This document shows positions 14,515 to 23,011 of a stretch of 23,025 nt of DNA, piece after piece. The notes below the pieces were generated by a model. That model did not search any database. It saw only the letters and a list, made by a program, of their open reading frames with translations, and was not told the origin of the DNA. A program made the translations under genes and the position numbers. This stretch comes from JBBDIO01 sp040880365 (GTDB lineage Bacteria > Chloroflexota > Anaerolineae > Caldilineales > Caldilineaceae). The stretch is taken from positions 1 through 23,025 of the forward strand of contig JBBDIO010000173.1 in the NCBI GenBank assembly GCA_040880365.1, given 5' to 3'. Position 1 is the first letter of the stretch, and each line of letters begins with the position of its first letter.

Positions 14515-15495
14515 ATGGGTGAACAGGGGCGGAAATTTGTGGGCAATATGCCGGCGGATCACATGCAAAACGGCTTCTACGGCCAGGATATTCTGAGCGT
14601 CAGTCAGTTTGATCGGGGCAAACTGGACTATATTTTCGAGGTTGCCCACGAAATGCGCGTGCTGGTCGAACGCTTTGGCAGCGCGGATCTGCTCCAGGGC
14701 AAGATTCTTGCCAATCTGTTTTATGAACCGAGTACGCGTACCAGTTCCAGCTTTCTGGCGGCGATGTTGCGTTTGGGGGGACAGGTCATTCCTATCAACA
14801 ACGTGCAGTACAGTTCTGTGACCAAAGGCGAAAGTTTGCCCGATACTGTGCGCACGCTGGAAAGCTATGCAGATGTGATTGTGTTGCGCCACCCCGAAGT
14901 GGGGGCAGCGGCCATGGCGGCCCGCTATGCAGCCAAGCCGATCATCAATGCGGGCGATGGCGTGGGGGAACATCCCACGCAGGCTTTGTTGGACTTGTTT
15001 ACCATCGTGGAAGATTTGGGCAACGTCGATGGGCTGCGCGTGGCGATGGTGGGTGATCTCAAATATGGGCGCACGGTACATAGTCTGACCAAATTACTGG
15101 TGAACTATGATGTGGAATTTGCGTTTGTCAGCCCGGACATTCTACAGATGCCGCAGGATGTGCTGGATGTGGTGGATGGCAAGCAGAAAAAGTATCTGTT
15201 GACCCAGGATATCCGCGACGTGATCGGTGATGTGGATGTTTTATATGTGACGCGGGTGCAAAAAGAGCGTTTCACCGACCTGACGGAATATGATCGGGTG
15301 AAGGATCAATATGTGGTCGATGAGGAAATCATGGCGGCGGCCAAGGCGAAAATGATTGTGATGCATCCATTGCCGCGCGTCAACGAAATTGCCTACGCCG
15401 TAGACGACGATCCGCGTGCGGCCTATTTCCGCCAGATGCGCAATGGGATGTATATCCGCATGGCGCTTCTGGCGTCCGTATTGGGCAAATCATAG
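14515..15495 (+). CDS. pyrB: Aspartate carbamoyltransferase catalytic subunit, CAD-like
   Basis: Second step of pyrimidine synthesis: carbamoyl phosphate plus aspartate to carbamoyl aspartate. The 326-residue protein has the carbamoyl-phosphate motif FYEPSTRTSSSF (69-80), the loop lysine in SSVTKGESL (Lys104), INAGDGVGEHPTQALLDLFT, VGDLKYGRTVHSL and MHPLPRVNEI. The C-terminus (DPRAAYFRQMRNGMYIRMAL) is nearly the one in animal CAD. ATG 14515 is chosen for AAGGAG six bases upstream; the longer frame from 14404 runs through the duplication and has no ribosome site. No pyrI regulatory-subunit gene follows. It is co-directional with pyrC and probably in one unit. Confidence 0.95.
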   Translation: MGEQGRKFVGNMPADHMQNGFYGQDILSVSQFDRGKLDYIFEVAHEMRVLVERFGSADLLQGKILANLFYEPSTRTSSSFLAAMLRLGGQVIPINNVQYSSVTKGESLPDTVRTLESYADVIVLRHPEVGAAAMAARYAAKPIINAGDGVGEHPTQALLDLFTIVEDLGNVDGLRVAMVGDLKYGRTVHSLTKLLVNYDVEFAFVSPDILQMPQDVLDVVDGKQKKYLLTQDIRDVIGDVDVLYVTRVQKERFTDLTEYDRVKDQYVVDEEIMAAAKAKMIVMHPLPRVNEIAYAVDDDPRAAYFRQMRNGMYIRMALLASVLGKS

Positions 15496-15532
15496 CACTG
15501 GGCAAAGCCTAAGTATTGGGCAAAGCCGGGTG
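15479..15532. repeat. Imperfect triple repeat, 18-19 bp period, at the pyrB 3' end
   Basis: The core tgggcaaa appears three times at 18-19-bp spacing: in the last pyrB codons (attgggcaaatcatagc), then actgggcaaagcctaagt and attgggcaaagccgggtg. It looks like the end of pyrB was duplicated into the gap. Confidence 0.7.
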
Positions 15533-15556
15533 AGTTGCATGGCGAAGGAGCATTGC

Positions 15557-17557
15557 GTGGGGCACCAAGCGGGCAATCGAGAATTCCGGGCACAGATAAA
15601 CGGGCCGCGGCCCATACAACGTGGAAAGCGCGCGCCTGCCATCCCCCGGTTGGAGGTGGGGGGAGTTAGGGGGCTGGTTTGTCTGCTTGCCGGGGCGTGG
15701 CTGGTGTGGAGTCTGTGGCAAGCCCCTCCCGCATATGCCATTGGCCCGAATGAGGATGAGGAAATTGTCTATCTGGATCCCCTGGGCTTCATCCGTGTTC
15801 TTGACCCAGTCCAGACGGGCGAGAATCTGCCGATCCTGTGGTCTAGCCCAACGGGTGGATGGCTGGATTTTGCGCTGGGCGATTTTACCGGCGACGGTGA
15901 CATGGAAATTGTTGCCGTAGGCAATTCGGGCACGGGCGGGATGCTGGCGATCTTTGATCCGGTCTATCTCGGCTCCAATCCGGTTCCGGGGCAGCAAATC
16001 GGCGGGATCAATTGGGTGACCTATTTTGATGCGACTTTTCCTACTGTGCCAAGCTTTGTGACTACGGGACAGTTTGAGGGGGGCGACGAGTTGGACCAGT
16101 TGGTTCTGAGCCGGCCTTTGTTGCTCGAAGAACGCACCAACCCGGCCCATCTGCACCGGCTCCAGGTCTGGCGCCCGGCGGGCAATCCACCCAGCCCCGC
16201 GGCATGGTCCGTCATTGCATCGTTTGATTCGGCCTATGAATGGTCGTGGTTGGCGGCAGGTGATTTTACCGGCAATGGCCTGGATGAGATCGCGACCATT
16301 GACTCTTTGCGCGGCCATCTGGGCGTCTTTCGTCTGGGCGCAAATCGCAGCCTGGAACGCCTGTATGCCAACGAAAAGGCCGATAGAGAGTGGCGGACGG
16401 TGGAGTTTGGGCAATATACACAGAGCGCGGGCGCTGAGATGGTGGCGGTGCGCAATAGTTCGGCGTTGAACAGCCTGTGGGCCTTTCGTTGGATAAACAA
16501 CCAGGTGAGCGACTTTTATACGGGCTTTTTTCTGCCGCCGCCGCGTTTTGCCTTTTTGGCGGATATCGGGGGCAACGGCGATGTCGAAATTGTGGCCTTG
16601 CGCGAGGTTTCGGGCGATGAATCGGGCGAGCGTTCGCGTCTGTTTGTGCGCGACAACGGCAACGATCCCATTGCCCTGCGCGAAGACATGCTGGAATCTG
16701 ATAATGGTTTTTTGGCGGGGGCCGGCGGCGATCTCAACGGCGACGGGCGCGATGCATTTGTCCTGATTCGCGATAACCGGATTCGCGTCTACTTTGAGCC
16801 GAACCGGAACCGGGATTTTGTGGACTATCCACTGCCCACCAATCAGCGTACCGTGCATTTGGGCAATCTGGATACGGCGGGACAACAGCCGTTGCCCCGT
16901 TTGGATGTGACCCCTGCTACTTTTGATGTGACGTTGGTGCAGGGTGAGGTGTTGACAGGCTTGCGTGCGGAGGTGTTTAGCCGGGACATTGTCGCGCCGT
17001 TGAACTATGTGGCGATTACCGAAGCGGCACAGGCCTGGCTCTCTGTGACGCCGGAGGAAGATGTGACGCCGGGCACGATTACCCTGCGCGTTGATGCCCG
17101 GTCACTGAATCCGGGCACCTATGCCGGGCGCGTTAATGTCACGTCGCAAACGGGCGGCAATTTCCAAAGTGTAGAAGTGGATGTGACGGCCACCGTCGTG
17201 GCCGGCATACGCATCAACCCGACGCTGGCTGCGGTCTACTATGCCCCGTGTACGGCAGATGCTGCCGACGCGATGCTGACTTTTTCGGTCGTGGGGGCAG
17301 TGGGCACGACTTTTCGGCCAGAGACTTTTCCTGAAGCGCCGTGGATTTCGGTGGAACCCGACGAAGCGACTGTTCCGGCCCAGATGACGGTGACACTGCG
17401 TCCCAGTCTGCTGGCCGAGACCGGGGACGCCAGCGCTACGCTGGTGGCGCAAGCGGTGAATAGCAGCGCGCCGGCATTTGCCCCCGAAGCGACGATTCGG
17501 CTGCTTTGTCAGGATGGCCTGCACTATATGCCTGCTATGCCGCGCGCTGTTTCCTAG
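15557..17557 (+). CDS. Secreted FG-GAP-like beta-propeller protein with BACON-like C-terminal domains
   Basis: A 666-residue exported protein. A basic N-region of about 38 residues is followed by a hydrophobic core (LVCLLAGAWLVWSLW, about 40-54) and a cleavage site near PPAYA. The first two-thirds holds repeated calcium-loop FG-GAP/VCBS-type units: GDFTGDGDMEIVAVG, GDFTGNGLDEIATI, ADIGGNGDVEIVAL and GGDLNGDGRDAFVLI. The last third has two Ig-like, BACON-like units (WLSVTPEEDVTPGTITLRVD then GTYAGRVNVTS; PWISVEPDEATVPAQMTVTL). It ends LHYMPAMPRAVS, a short aromatic/Pro tail. GTG 15557 is chosen because AAGGAG (15545-15550) is 6 nt upstream; ATG 15539 is in frame. The role is probably surface binding or adhesion, with no enzymatic residues recognised. 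It begins 61 nt after pyrB and may ride on that transcript. Confidence 0.85.
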   Translation: MGHQAGNREFRAQINGPRPIQRGKRAPAIPRLEVGGVRGLVCLLAGAWLVWSLWQAPPAYAIGPNEDEEIVYLDPLGFIRVLDPVQTGENLPILWSSPTGGWLDFALGDFTGDGDMEIVAVGNSGTGGMLAIFDPVYLGSNPVPGQQIGGINWVTYFDATFPTVPSFVTTGQFEGGDELDQLVLSRPLLLEERTNPAHLHRLQVWRPAGNPPSPAAWSVIASFDSAYEWSWLAAGDFTGNGLDEIATIDSLRGHLGVFRLGANRSLERLYANEKADREWRTVEFGQYTQSAGAEMVAVRNSSALNSLWAFRWINNQVSDFYTGFFLPPPRFAFLADIGGNGDVEIVALREVSGDESGERSRLFVRDNGNDPIALREDMLESDNGFLAGAGGDLNGDGRDAFVLIRDNRIRVYFEPNRNRDFVDYPLPTNQRTVHLGNLDTAGQQPLPRLDVTPATFDVTLVQGEVLTGLRAEVFSRDIVAPLNYVAITEAAQAWLSVTPEEDVTPGTITLRVDARSLNPGTYAGRVNVTSQTGGNFQSVEVDVTATVVAGIRINPTLAAVYYAPCTADAADAMLTFSVVGAVGTTFRPETFPEAPWISVEPDEATVPAQMTVTLRPSLLAETGDASATLVAQAVNSSAPAFAPEATIRLLCQDGLHYMPAMPRAVS

Positions 17558-17563
17558 CCCACA

Positions 17564-17605
17564 GTGGTAGCCGCCATGTGGTAGCCGCCATGTGGTAGCC
17601 GACAC
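17564..17605. repeat. 14-bp unit repeated three times between convergent genes
   Basis: gtggtagccgccat at 17564-17577 and 17578-17591, then gtggtagccgacac at 17592-17605 (two changes). It fills nearly the entire 49-bp gap and is not palindromic, so it is not a terminator. Confidence 0.92.
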
Positions 17606-17606
17606 A

Positions 17607-20273
17607 TCAAGGCTCGACAGTCAGGCGGCCAATCTCAATCCATTCTTGTGCGAATATTGCCCACCGTGCGCGCCCCGCGACGATAGCCGCGTCGGACACC
17701 CGCTGCACGCGCACTTCGACACGATAGTCGCCGGGCAGCAGCGCAGCATTCTCCGTAGCAAATGCCACATCCTGGCGCACTGGAATCAGGGGTTTCCACA
17801 GTCCACTAGGATAGTGGGGCGGTCCCAGGGGCGCATTCAATCCAACTTCAGCGTTCATTGATCCCGCGACCGGCGCGAGCCTCAGGCTGAATGTGTAATT
17901 GTCCTGATAGGGGCTGGACTGGGGGAGCCAGATGGCGCGCAGGCCGGGCAGGGGTTGGCCCGCGTGCACTGTGGTGGGCAGGTTTAGCGCAATCAACCGA
18001 ATATAGTCGAACTGGGCGAGATAGGATGTCACGCGCGGGGGCTGTGCGGGTGGCAATATGGTCTGGGCGCCCAGATTCAGCGCGGGTGCAGTTGGGGATG
18101 CAGTTTTGGGCGCGGTGGGTTGAATCGGTGTCAGTGTCGTGCGGTCATAAACGATGAGCTGACGCGTATAGTCTCCCGGTGGCAGGGATACCGGCACAGG
18201 CAGGGCGAGTGTGATGGATTGCTTGTCGGAACCGGCGGGCAGGGCGACAAGCGGTGTGTCCTGCTGGCTCTGTACACGGCCCTGGCTATCGACCAGGCGC
18301 AGGCTGATGGCGAACGTTTCCAGTGTGGCCTGATCGGGCTTGGTATACGACACGGGCAAATAGGTGATTTCTCCCGCGCGGCGCGGCGCGGCTGTGGGCT
18401 GCCACTGTACGGTGATCCCATTTTCCAGTTGTGCGGTTTCCAGCTCCACCGACGGGGTTGGGGACGTATCCGGCGGGGTTGGTGCGTGCAGGGTGCCGGT
18501 CGCATAGCGCGCCACGCGCATGAAATCGCGCCCGGCTATGGGCATGTCCAGGGTTGACGTAGTGTGGATCTCCAGCCAGGCGCGGATGATCCCCTGGGGA
18601 TCGTTAACGGTGTCGTAAATGCGATAGTGCCAAAGCGCGGGAACCTGGGCCGCGAGATCGGCGAGGGCTTGTTGCGTGGCGTGGTCGCTGATGGTAAAAA
18701 AGTCGGCGTCGGGATCCTGCCAGCCCAGATTTTGGGGCGCGTTGATGCTCCCCGTATAGAGTATGGGCACGGTTGTTGCGGCGGTCTCTTGCGTGTGCTG
18801 GGCGTTGAGTTGCAGGTTCGGCGTCAGGCGAGTATTTGGGGCGAGGGGGGGCGGCAGCGCAGCATCGGGGCCAACTGCCTGTGTGGGCCAATAGACACTG
18901 AAGGCGCGATAGGCCCAGCCGGCGTTCACGAGAATGGCTTCGCCCGGTCGCCAGTTGGCGGCGATGTGGGCTACAGCGCCCCGATGATCGTCGCTGCGCA
19001 TGGTGGGGGAGGTCCACAGCCAGGCGTTGCCCGCAAGGCATAAGGCCAGCGCTAGCAACGTGAGGGGCGTAGCTATGCGGAATTTTCCGAGGCGCAGTGT
19101 GAGCAAGGCGAATGCTAGCAGGATGAGAAAAGGAGCCTGGAAGACATAGAGATAGCGCACATGAAACAACGGGGTCAGTGTAGCGGAAAGCAGGATGAGC
19201 AGTGCGGGCGGTCCCAACGCAAAAATAGTCAGCGCGACAAGGGGCGTGGGCGGGACAGTCTCGAAAAAGGCTGAGGGTCGCGACGATTGTGAAGCAGTTT
19301 GGGTACGCTGATTATGCGTCTTGTGTTTCGCATAGCCAAGAAGAGATAGTATAAGTACCCCGCCAAACAAGAGCGCGGCATACCAGCTGGGTTCATCCAG
19401 AACGTGCCCGCCGGTGTAGGCGCGGCCCCAGGCGTAAAGCGCGCTGAGGGTTTCGGCTAGCCCGTTCCACTCTGTGCGCCACGGGGGCACAGGGGGATCG
19501 ATGGCCTGGCGGATGAATATGGGCAGCCATGGTAGCCAGAGCACGAACGCGATCCCATGCGCCGCGATCCAATGCCACACTGCGTGCACGGACGCGGGTG
19601 GGTTGATGGGGCGGGAGGCGTGTCGTTTTTGCTGCACAATCAGGATAGCCACTGCGATCCCGGCGACTACCATTAAAAAGCCGAAGTAGTAGAAGGTGTA
19701 CAAACCAGCAGCAGCGGTGATGCCTAGTGCAAATATGTGTGCGCGCGGGGATGAGCACATTACCGCGCGCAACGGGCGTGGACGCAGTACGCTGTCTGTG
19801 AGAAGAAAATAGAGCAAGCACAGGGTTGCGCCCAGGGTATACATGCGCACTTCTTGGCTATATGTTATCTGGAAGGGGTGGAGGGCCGTGAGCCAGAGCG
19901 CCAGCAATGCGACGCGGGGACCCAGGTAGCGTTTGGCGATGGCATAGGTCAGCGCGCACACCAGCAGCCCCAGGGCCGCGCTGGGGAAGCCGTAGAGATA
20001 TTCAAAGCTCTGGCCCAGTTCCACGACAGGATCGGCCAGTTGTGTCCAGCCTGCCAGCAGAAGATAGTAGCCGGGGGGATGGATGTCGCGGGCGGTCTGG
20101 GCGATGAGATGCGCAAGCGAGGTGGACGCCAGATCCACGCTCACCAGTTCATCGTACCAGAGTGATTCCTGGCCCAGGTGGAACAGGCGAAGGGCGAACG
20201 CTACCAGGAACCCCACCCAGATAGCTGGGGCGGCAATCCATTTGCCATGTTTTGTATACCGATTGGCGACCAT
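17607..20273 (-). CDS. GT-C membrane glycosyltransferase (ArnT/PMT-like) with large C-terminal region
   Basis: An 888-residue protein. Residues 1-420 hold about ten hydrophobic segments with GT-C signatures: LRLFHLGQESLWYDELVSVD (catalytic Asp/Glu in the first loop, about 29-47) and RDIHPPGYYLLLAGW (62-76). Such enzymes use polyprenyl-phosphate sugars outside the membrane to glycosylate lipids, proteins or polymers. Residues 421-888 lack membrane helices. They begin with a segment commonly seen in these proteins (HRGAVAHIAANWRPGEAILV) and continue into Ser/Thr/Pro-rich, beta-rich Ig-like stretches (LPPGDYTRQLIVYDRTTLTP; LLPGDYRVEVRVQRVSDAAI). ATG 20273 is chosen; a TTG 27 bases earlier is possible, and neither has a clear ribosome site. 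It is convergent with the FG-GAP gene and divergent from the YabE-like gene. Acceptor and donor are unknown. Confidence 0.85.
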   Translation of the reverse strand: MVANRYTKHGKWIAAPAIWVGFLVAFALRLFHLGQESLWYDELVSVDLASTSLAHLIAQTARDIHPPGYYLLLAGWTQLADPVVELGQSFEYLYGFPSAALGLLVCALTYAIAKRYLGPRVALLALWLTALHPFQITYSQEVRMYTLGATLCLLYFLLTDSVLRPRPLRAVMCSSPRAHIFALGITAAAGLYTFYYFGFLMVVAGIAVAILIVQQKRHASRPINPPASVHAVWHWIAAHGIAFVLWLPWLPIFIRQAIDPPVPPWRTEWNGLAETLSALYAWGRAYTGGHVLDEPSWYAALLFGGVLILSLLGYAKHKTHNQRTQTASQSSRPSAFFETVPPTPLVALTIFALGPPALLILLSATLTPLFHVRYLYVFQAPFLILLAFALLTLRLGKFRIATPLTLLALALCLAGNAWLWTSPTMRSDDHRGAVAHIAANWRPGEAILVNAGWAYRAFSVYWPTQAVGPDAALPPPLAPNTRLTPNLQLNAQHTQETAATTVPILYTGSINAPQNLGWQDPDADFFTISDHATQQALADLAAQVPALWHYRIYDTVNDPQGIIRAWLEIHTTSTLDMPIAGRDFMRVARYATGTLHAPTPPDTSPTPSVELETAQLENGITVQWQPTAAPRRAGEITYLPVSYTKPDQATLETFAISLRLVDSQGRVQSQQDTPLVALPAGSDKQSITLALPVPVSLPPGDYTRQLIVYDRTTLTPIQPTAPKTASPTAPALNLGAQTILPPAQPPRVTSYLAQFDYIRLIALNLPTTVHAGQPLPGLRAIWLPQSSPYQDNYTFSLRLAPVAGSMNAEVGLNAPLGPPHYPSGLWKPLIPVRQDVAFATENAALLPGDYRVEVRVQRVSDAAIVAGRARWAIFAQEWIEIGRLTVEP

Positions 20274-20413
20274 TGCAGAGATGCTAACATAGGCGAACAA
20301 GGCATCGCAAAAAGCGCACGCGTTTCGGGCAGTGCCGGGTGCATGGCCTCACAAACGCGCACCCCTTTATTTGCTCGAAGTTGCTGCAAGACGGTGGACA
20401 TAATCGCCGCACT

Positions 20414-20442
20414 TTGGCATTCCGCCAACATTTGGCTAAAAT
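20414..20442 (+). promoter_or_regulatory. Near-consensus promoter predicting a leaderless mRNA
   Basis: TTGGCA (20414-20419, 5 of 6), exactly 17 nt, then TAAAAT (20437-20442, 5 of 6). Only eight bases separate the -10 box from the ATG at 20451, so transcription should start at or within one or two bases of the start codon. No Shine-Dalgarno exists, in agreement. Confidence 0.75.
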
Positions 20443-20450
20443 ACGGCGCT

Positions 20451-22016
20451 ATGGCATCGATTTCTATTGATCCGCGCAAGTTAAGCGCGAGCCTTGGCCC
20501 GTTGGCGACCGGCTGGTCGTTGACGGCTTATGGCAGCGTCGCCGTCCTCTTTCTAGCCGCGCTGTGGTTTGGCGCGGCCAAGCCCGTGACCGTGATTATT
20601 GACGGTGTGGAACACCGCGTGACCACACATCGCCGCACTCCCGACGCCATCCTCCGCGATTTGGGGGTAGCGATTGTGCCGGTAGATCGGGTGTCTATGC
20701 CCGTGCAGGCGCGCCTGGCGCGCAATGCGGAAATTGTAGTTGCGCGCGCACAGCCCTATCAGTTGGTAATCGATGGGCGCAGTCTGGAAGTATTCAGTTG
20801 GGGTGAGACAGTAGGCGCCGTGTTGGACGATGCGGGTTTTGTCGTGGATGCGTATGACACAATCCTGCTGAATGGGCGATCCGTGCAGCTCACCGATGGT
20901 TTGCAAGGAGCTGCAATGCAAGGACCAAATACGGAACCGCTTGCCTCGACCCAGGCTGCGACATTCAGCGGGCGCGTGGATGGTGGAGAGCCAGGCAGCG
21001 TGGCGGCAATTGCACGTATGCCCCAGCATATCCAGGTACTGCGCTCGATTCCACTCACAATTCACGATAGTGGAATGGCTTTCGAAGTCAAGACAACCGC
21101 GGAAACGGTTGGCGAGGCCCTGCGCGAGGCGGAGCTGACGATTTATCTGGGTGATTTGGTTAATCCGGGACAAGGCACGCCGGTTTCACCGGGCCTGAAA
21201 GTACACATTCAGCGTAGCCAGCCCGTGCAGGTGAGTATGGGCGACTATGCGCTCCACACGCGTACCCGCGCCGAGACGGTCGCCGAAGCGCTGGCGGAGT
21301 TGAATATCGGTCTCAGTGGCGAAGACGTGATTGTGCCGACGCTGGACACGCCGATTGCGGAAGGGCTGGCGATTCAGATTACCCGCATCAGTGAAGAAAT
21401 TGTGGTGGAAGAAGAGATTGCGCCTTTTGACACCGTCTTTGTCGCCGACCCAAACCTGGAAATTGATGCGCAACAAGTCAACGCACCGGGCGCCGAAGGC
21501 ATTACCCGCACCCGCTATCGCGTGCGCTATGAAAATGACGAAGAAGTGAGCCGCGTGCTGGAGGATACGTGGATTGCCCAGGAACCGGGCGACCGGATTA
21601 TTGCGTATGGGCAGCGCATTGACCCGCGCACTTTCACCGCGGCAGATGGTTCACAGATTACCTATTGGCGACGCATTCAAATGCACGCGTCCAGCTATAG
21701 TGCCGGTACCGCCGGCGTCTCGACCAGCAGCCCCACCTATGGGCGCACGCGCACGGGTGACCGGATGCGCCACGGCATTGTGGCCGTGGACCCCTCGGTG
21801 ATTCCCCTGCGATCACAGGTCTATGTGCCTGATTATGGATATGGCGATGCCCTGGATACGGGCAGCGCGATTATTTCCCGCCGGATCGACCTGGGCTACG
21901 ACGACAGCAATCTGGTACTCTGGGGTCGCTGGGTAGATGTCTATCTGCTCTGGCCTCCGCCGCCTGCGAATCAGATCACCTGGGTGATTCCAAACTGGCC
22001 CCGTCCGCCGCAGTAA
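20451..22016 (+). CDS. YabE-like cell-wall protein: DUF348 repeats, G5 and 3D domains
   Basis: A 521-residue exported or membrane-anchored protein. One hydrophobic segment (about 24-42) is followed by three ubiquitin-like DUF348 units (starting near KPVTVIIDGVEHRV, YQLVIDGRSLEVFSWGETV, and IPLTIHDSGMAFEVKTTAET, plus a related VSMGDYALHTRTRAETVAEA). A G5 domain (about 313-388) and a C-terminal 3D domain (411 on) complete it. The 3D domain shows AVDPSVIPL (Asp447), DTGSAI (Asp469) and RIDLGYDD (Asp480), the three Asp that name it. This domain is found in lytic transglycosylases (MltA) and in B. subtilis YabE and related resuscitation-type proteins, so a role in peptidoglycan cleavage or remodelling is likely. 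The LysM or Rpf domain of some relatives is absent. ATG 20451 fits the promoter; the frame extends upstream to 20178 but without homology. The stop overlaps the next ATG (TAATG). Confidence 0.9.
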   Translation: MASISIDPRKLSASLGPLATGWSLTAYGSVAVLFLAALWFGAAKPVTVIIDGVEHRVTTHRRTPDAILRDLGVAIVPVDRVSMPVQARLARNAEIVVARAQPYQLVIDGRSLEVFSWGETVGAVLDDAGFVVDAYDTILLNGRSVQLTDGLQGAAMQGPNTEPLASTQAATFSGRVDGGEPGSVAAIARMPQHIQVLRSIPLTIHDSGMAFEVKTTAETVGEALREAELTIYLGDLVNPGQGTPVSPGLKVHIQRSQPVQVSMGDYALHTRTRAETVAEALAELNIGLSGEDVIVPTLDTPIAEGLAIQITRISEEIVVEEEIAPFDTVFVADPNLEIDAQQVNAPGAEGITRTRYRVRYENDEEVSRVLEDTWIAQEPGDRIIAYGQRIDPRTFTAADGSQITYWRRIQMHASSYSAGTAGVSTSSPTYGRTRTGDRMRHGIVAVDPSVIPLRSQVYVPDYGYGDALDTGSAIISRRIDLGYDDSNLVLWGRWVDVYLLWPPPPANQITWVIPNWPRPPQ

Positions 22017-23011
22017 TGGAGCGTATGGGACACACTTCGCTTTCTGCATCCCGTGCCCGTTCTGCACGATTCATCAACCTGTTGATCCTGTCCAGCATTC
22101 TGGTCGGTGCGTTGGTGTTGCGCACCTGGAATGTGAATTTTGACCAGGGCGTAGGCTCACATCCCGATGAGCGTAGCACTGCGTGTTTTGTGGCGCCGAC
22201 CATAGGTTTGCCGCAAAGCTGGGATCAATTCCGCGATCCCCAGCGCAGCCCGCTGAATCCGCTCTGGAATCTTGCCCAGGGCGAGCGACGCAGCTTTACC
22301 TACGGTCACTTTCCTCTCTATCTAGGCGTGGGGATGGGCCATGTTCTCCACCATCTGGCGCCGGTGGCGGAACGTTGGTCGGACCTGACTGGCCCCGGCT
22401 TTGCCTTTTCTCCAAAAACTATCTCGCTCATGGCGCGGGCCAACCAGGCGTGCGATGGCATTGCAGTTGCGGGGCGTTTGACGATTGCCTTGCTCGACAC
22501 GCTGACGATTGTGCTGGTCTATCTGCTGGCGGGGGCACTTTTTGCACCGCGCGGGCGGCGGCTCGGAAAGCCCACCGGTGTACGCGGGTTTGCCTTGCTG
22601 GCCGCCGCCTTCTATGCGTTCACTGCCCAGGCTATCCAACTGAGTCACTTTTTTGCTATGGATCCGGCCAGCACGACGTTTACTGTATTGGCGGTGCTGG
22701 GCGGGGTCTATATGGTGCAGCGGCGTTCGCTGGCGAGCGCAACGCTATGCGGCCTGGGCGCGGGGTTGGCCGTTTCGTCCAAGTTTAGCGCCCTGCCAAT
22801 ATTGGCGGTGCCGGTTGTCGCCGGTGTTTTGATCTATCTGCGGGCTGCGCTGCGGGTTTCTGCGTTTGCGTATGCCTCCGACCGGCCGCAAGCCTTGACG
22901 ATAGCGGAAGAAACGGCGCGTCTGGCAGACGGTGAGAATATCGGTGCGATTGAGGATGAGGCAGCGGGCCGCGTCCAGTTCTTCGCGCTGGGGGGCGTGG
23001 TGTGGGCGTAG
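22016..23011 (+). CDS. GT-C membrane glycosyltransferase, N-terminal part ending at an early TAG
   Basis: A 331-residue protein that starts on the TAATG overlap with the YabE-like gene, implying translational coupling. An N-terminal membrane helix (about 20-36) is followed by VGSHPDERS (HPDE at 49-52), the first-loop acidic motif of GT-C/PMT-type transferases, a long periplasmic loop, then helices at about 155-172, 190-210, 215-235 and 240-275. QLSHFFAMDPASTTF and SKFSALPIL are typical GT-39-like segments. Such proteins usually have 10 or more helices and exceed 500 residues. Here a TAG at 23009-23011 stops translation inside what looks like another membrane helix (FFALGGVVWA), and the in-frame bases beyond also code hydrophobic residues (VVAV). 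It may be a nonsense mutation, a sequencing error, or a genuinely short protein; the window ends 14 bases later. Confidence 0.75.
   Translation: MERMGHTSLSASRARSARFINLLILSSILVGALVLRTWNVNFDQGVGSHPDERSTACFVAPTIGLPQSWDQFRDPQRSPLNPLWNLAQGERRSFTYGHFPLYLGVGMGHVLHHLAPVAERWSDLTGPGFAFSPKTISLMARANQACDGIAVAGRLTIALLDTLTIVLVYLLAGALFAPRGRRLGKPTGVRGFALLAAAFYAFTAQAIQLSHFFAMDPASTTFTVLAVLGGVYMVQRRSLASATLCGLGAGLAVSSKFSALPILAVPVVAGVLIYLRAALRVSAFAYASDRPQALTIAEETARLADGENIGAIEDEAAGRVQFFALGGVVWA

Noticed and set aside
15509..16885. 458-aa minus-strand open frame
   Set aside because: Antisense to the secreted FG-GAP protein; Arg/His/Gln-rich product without any motif and no ribosome site.
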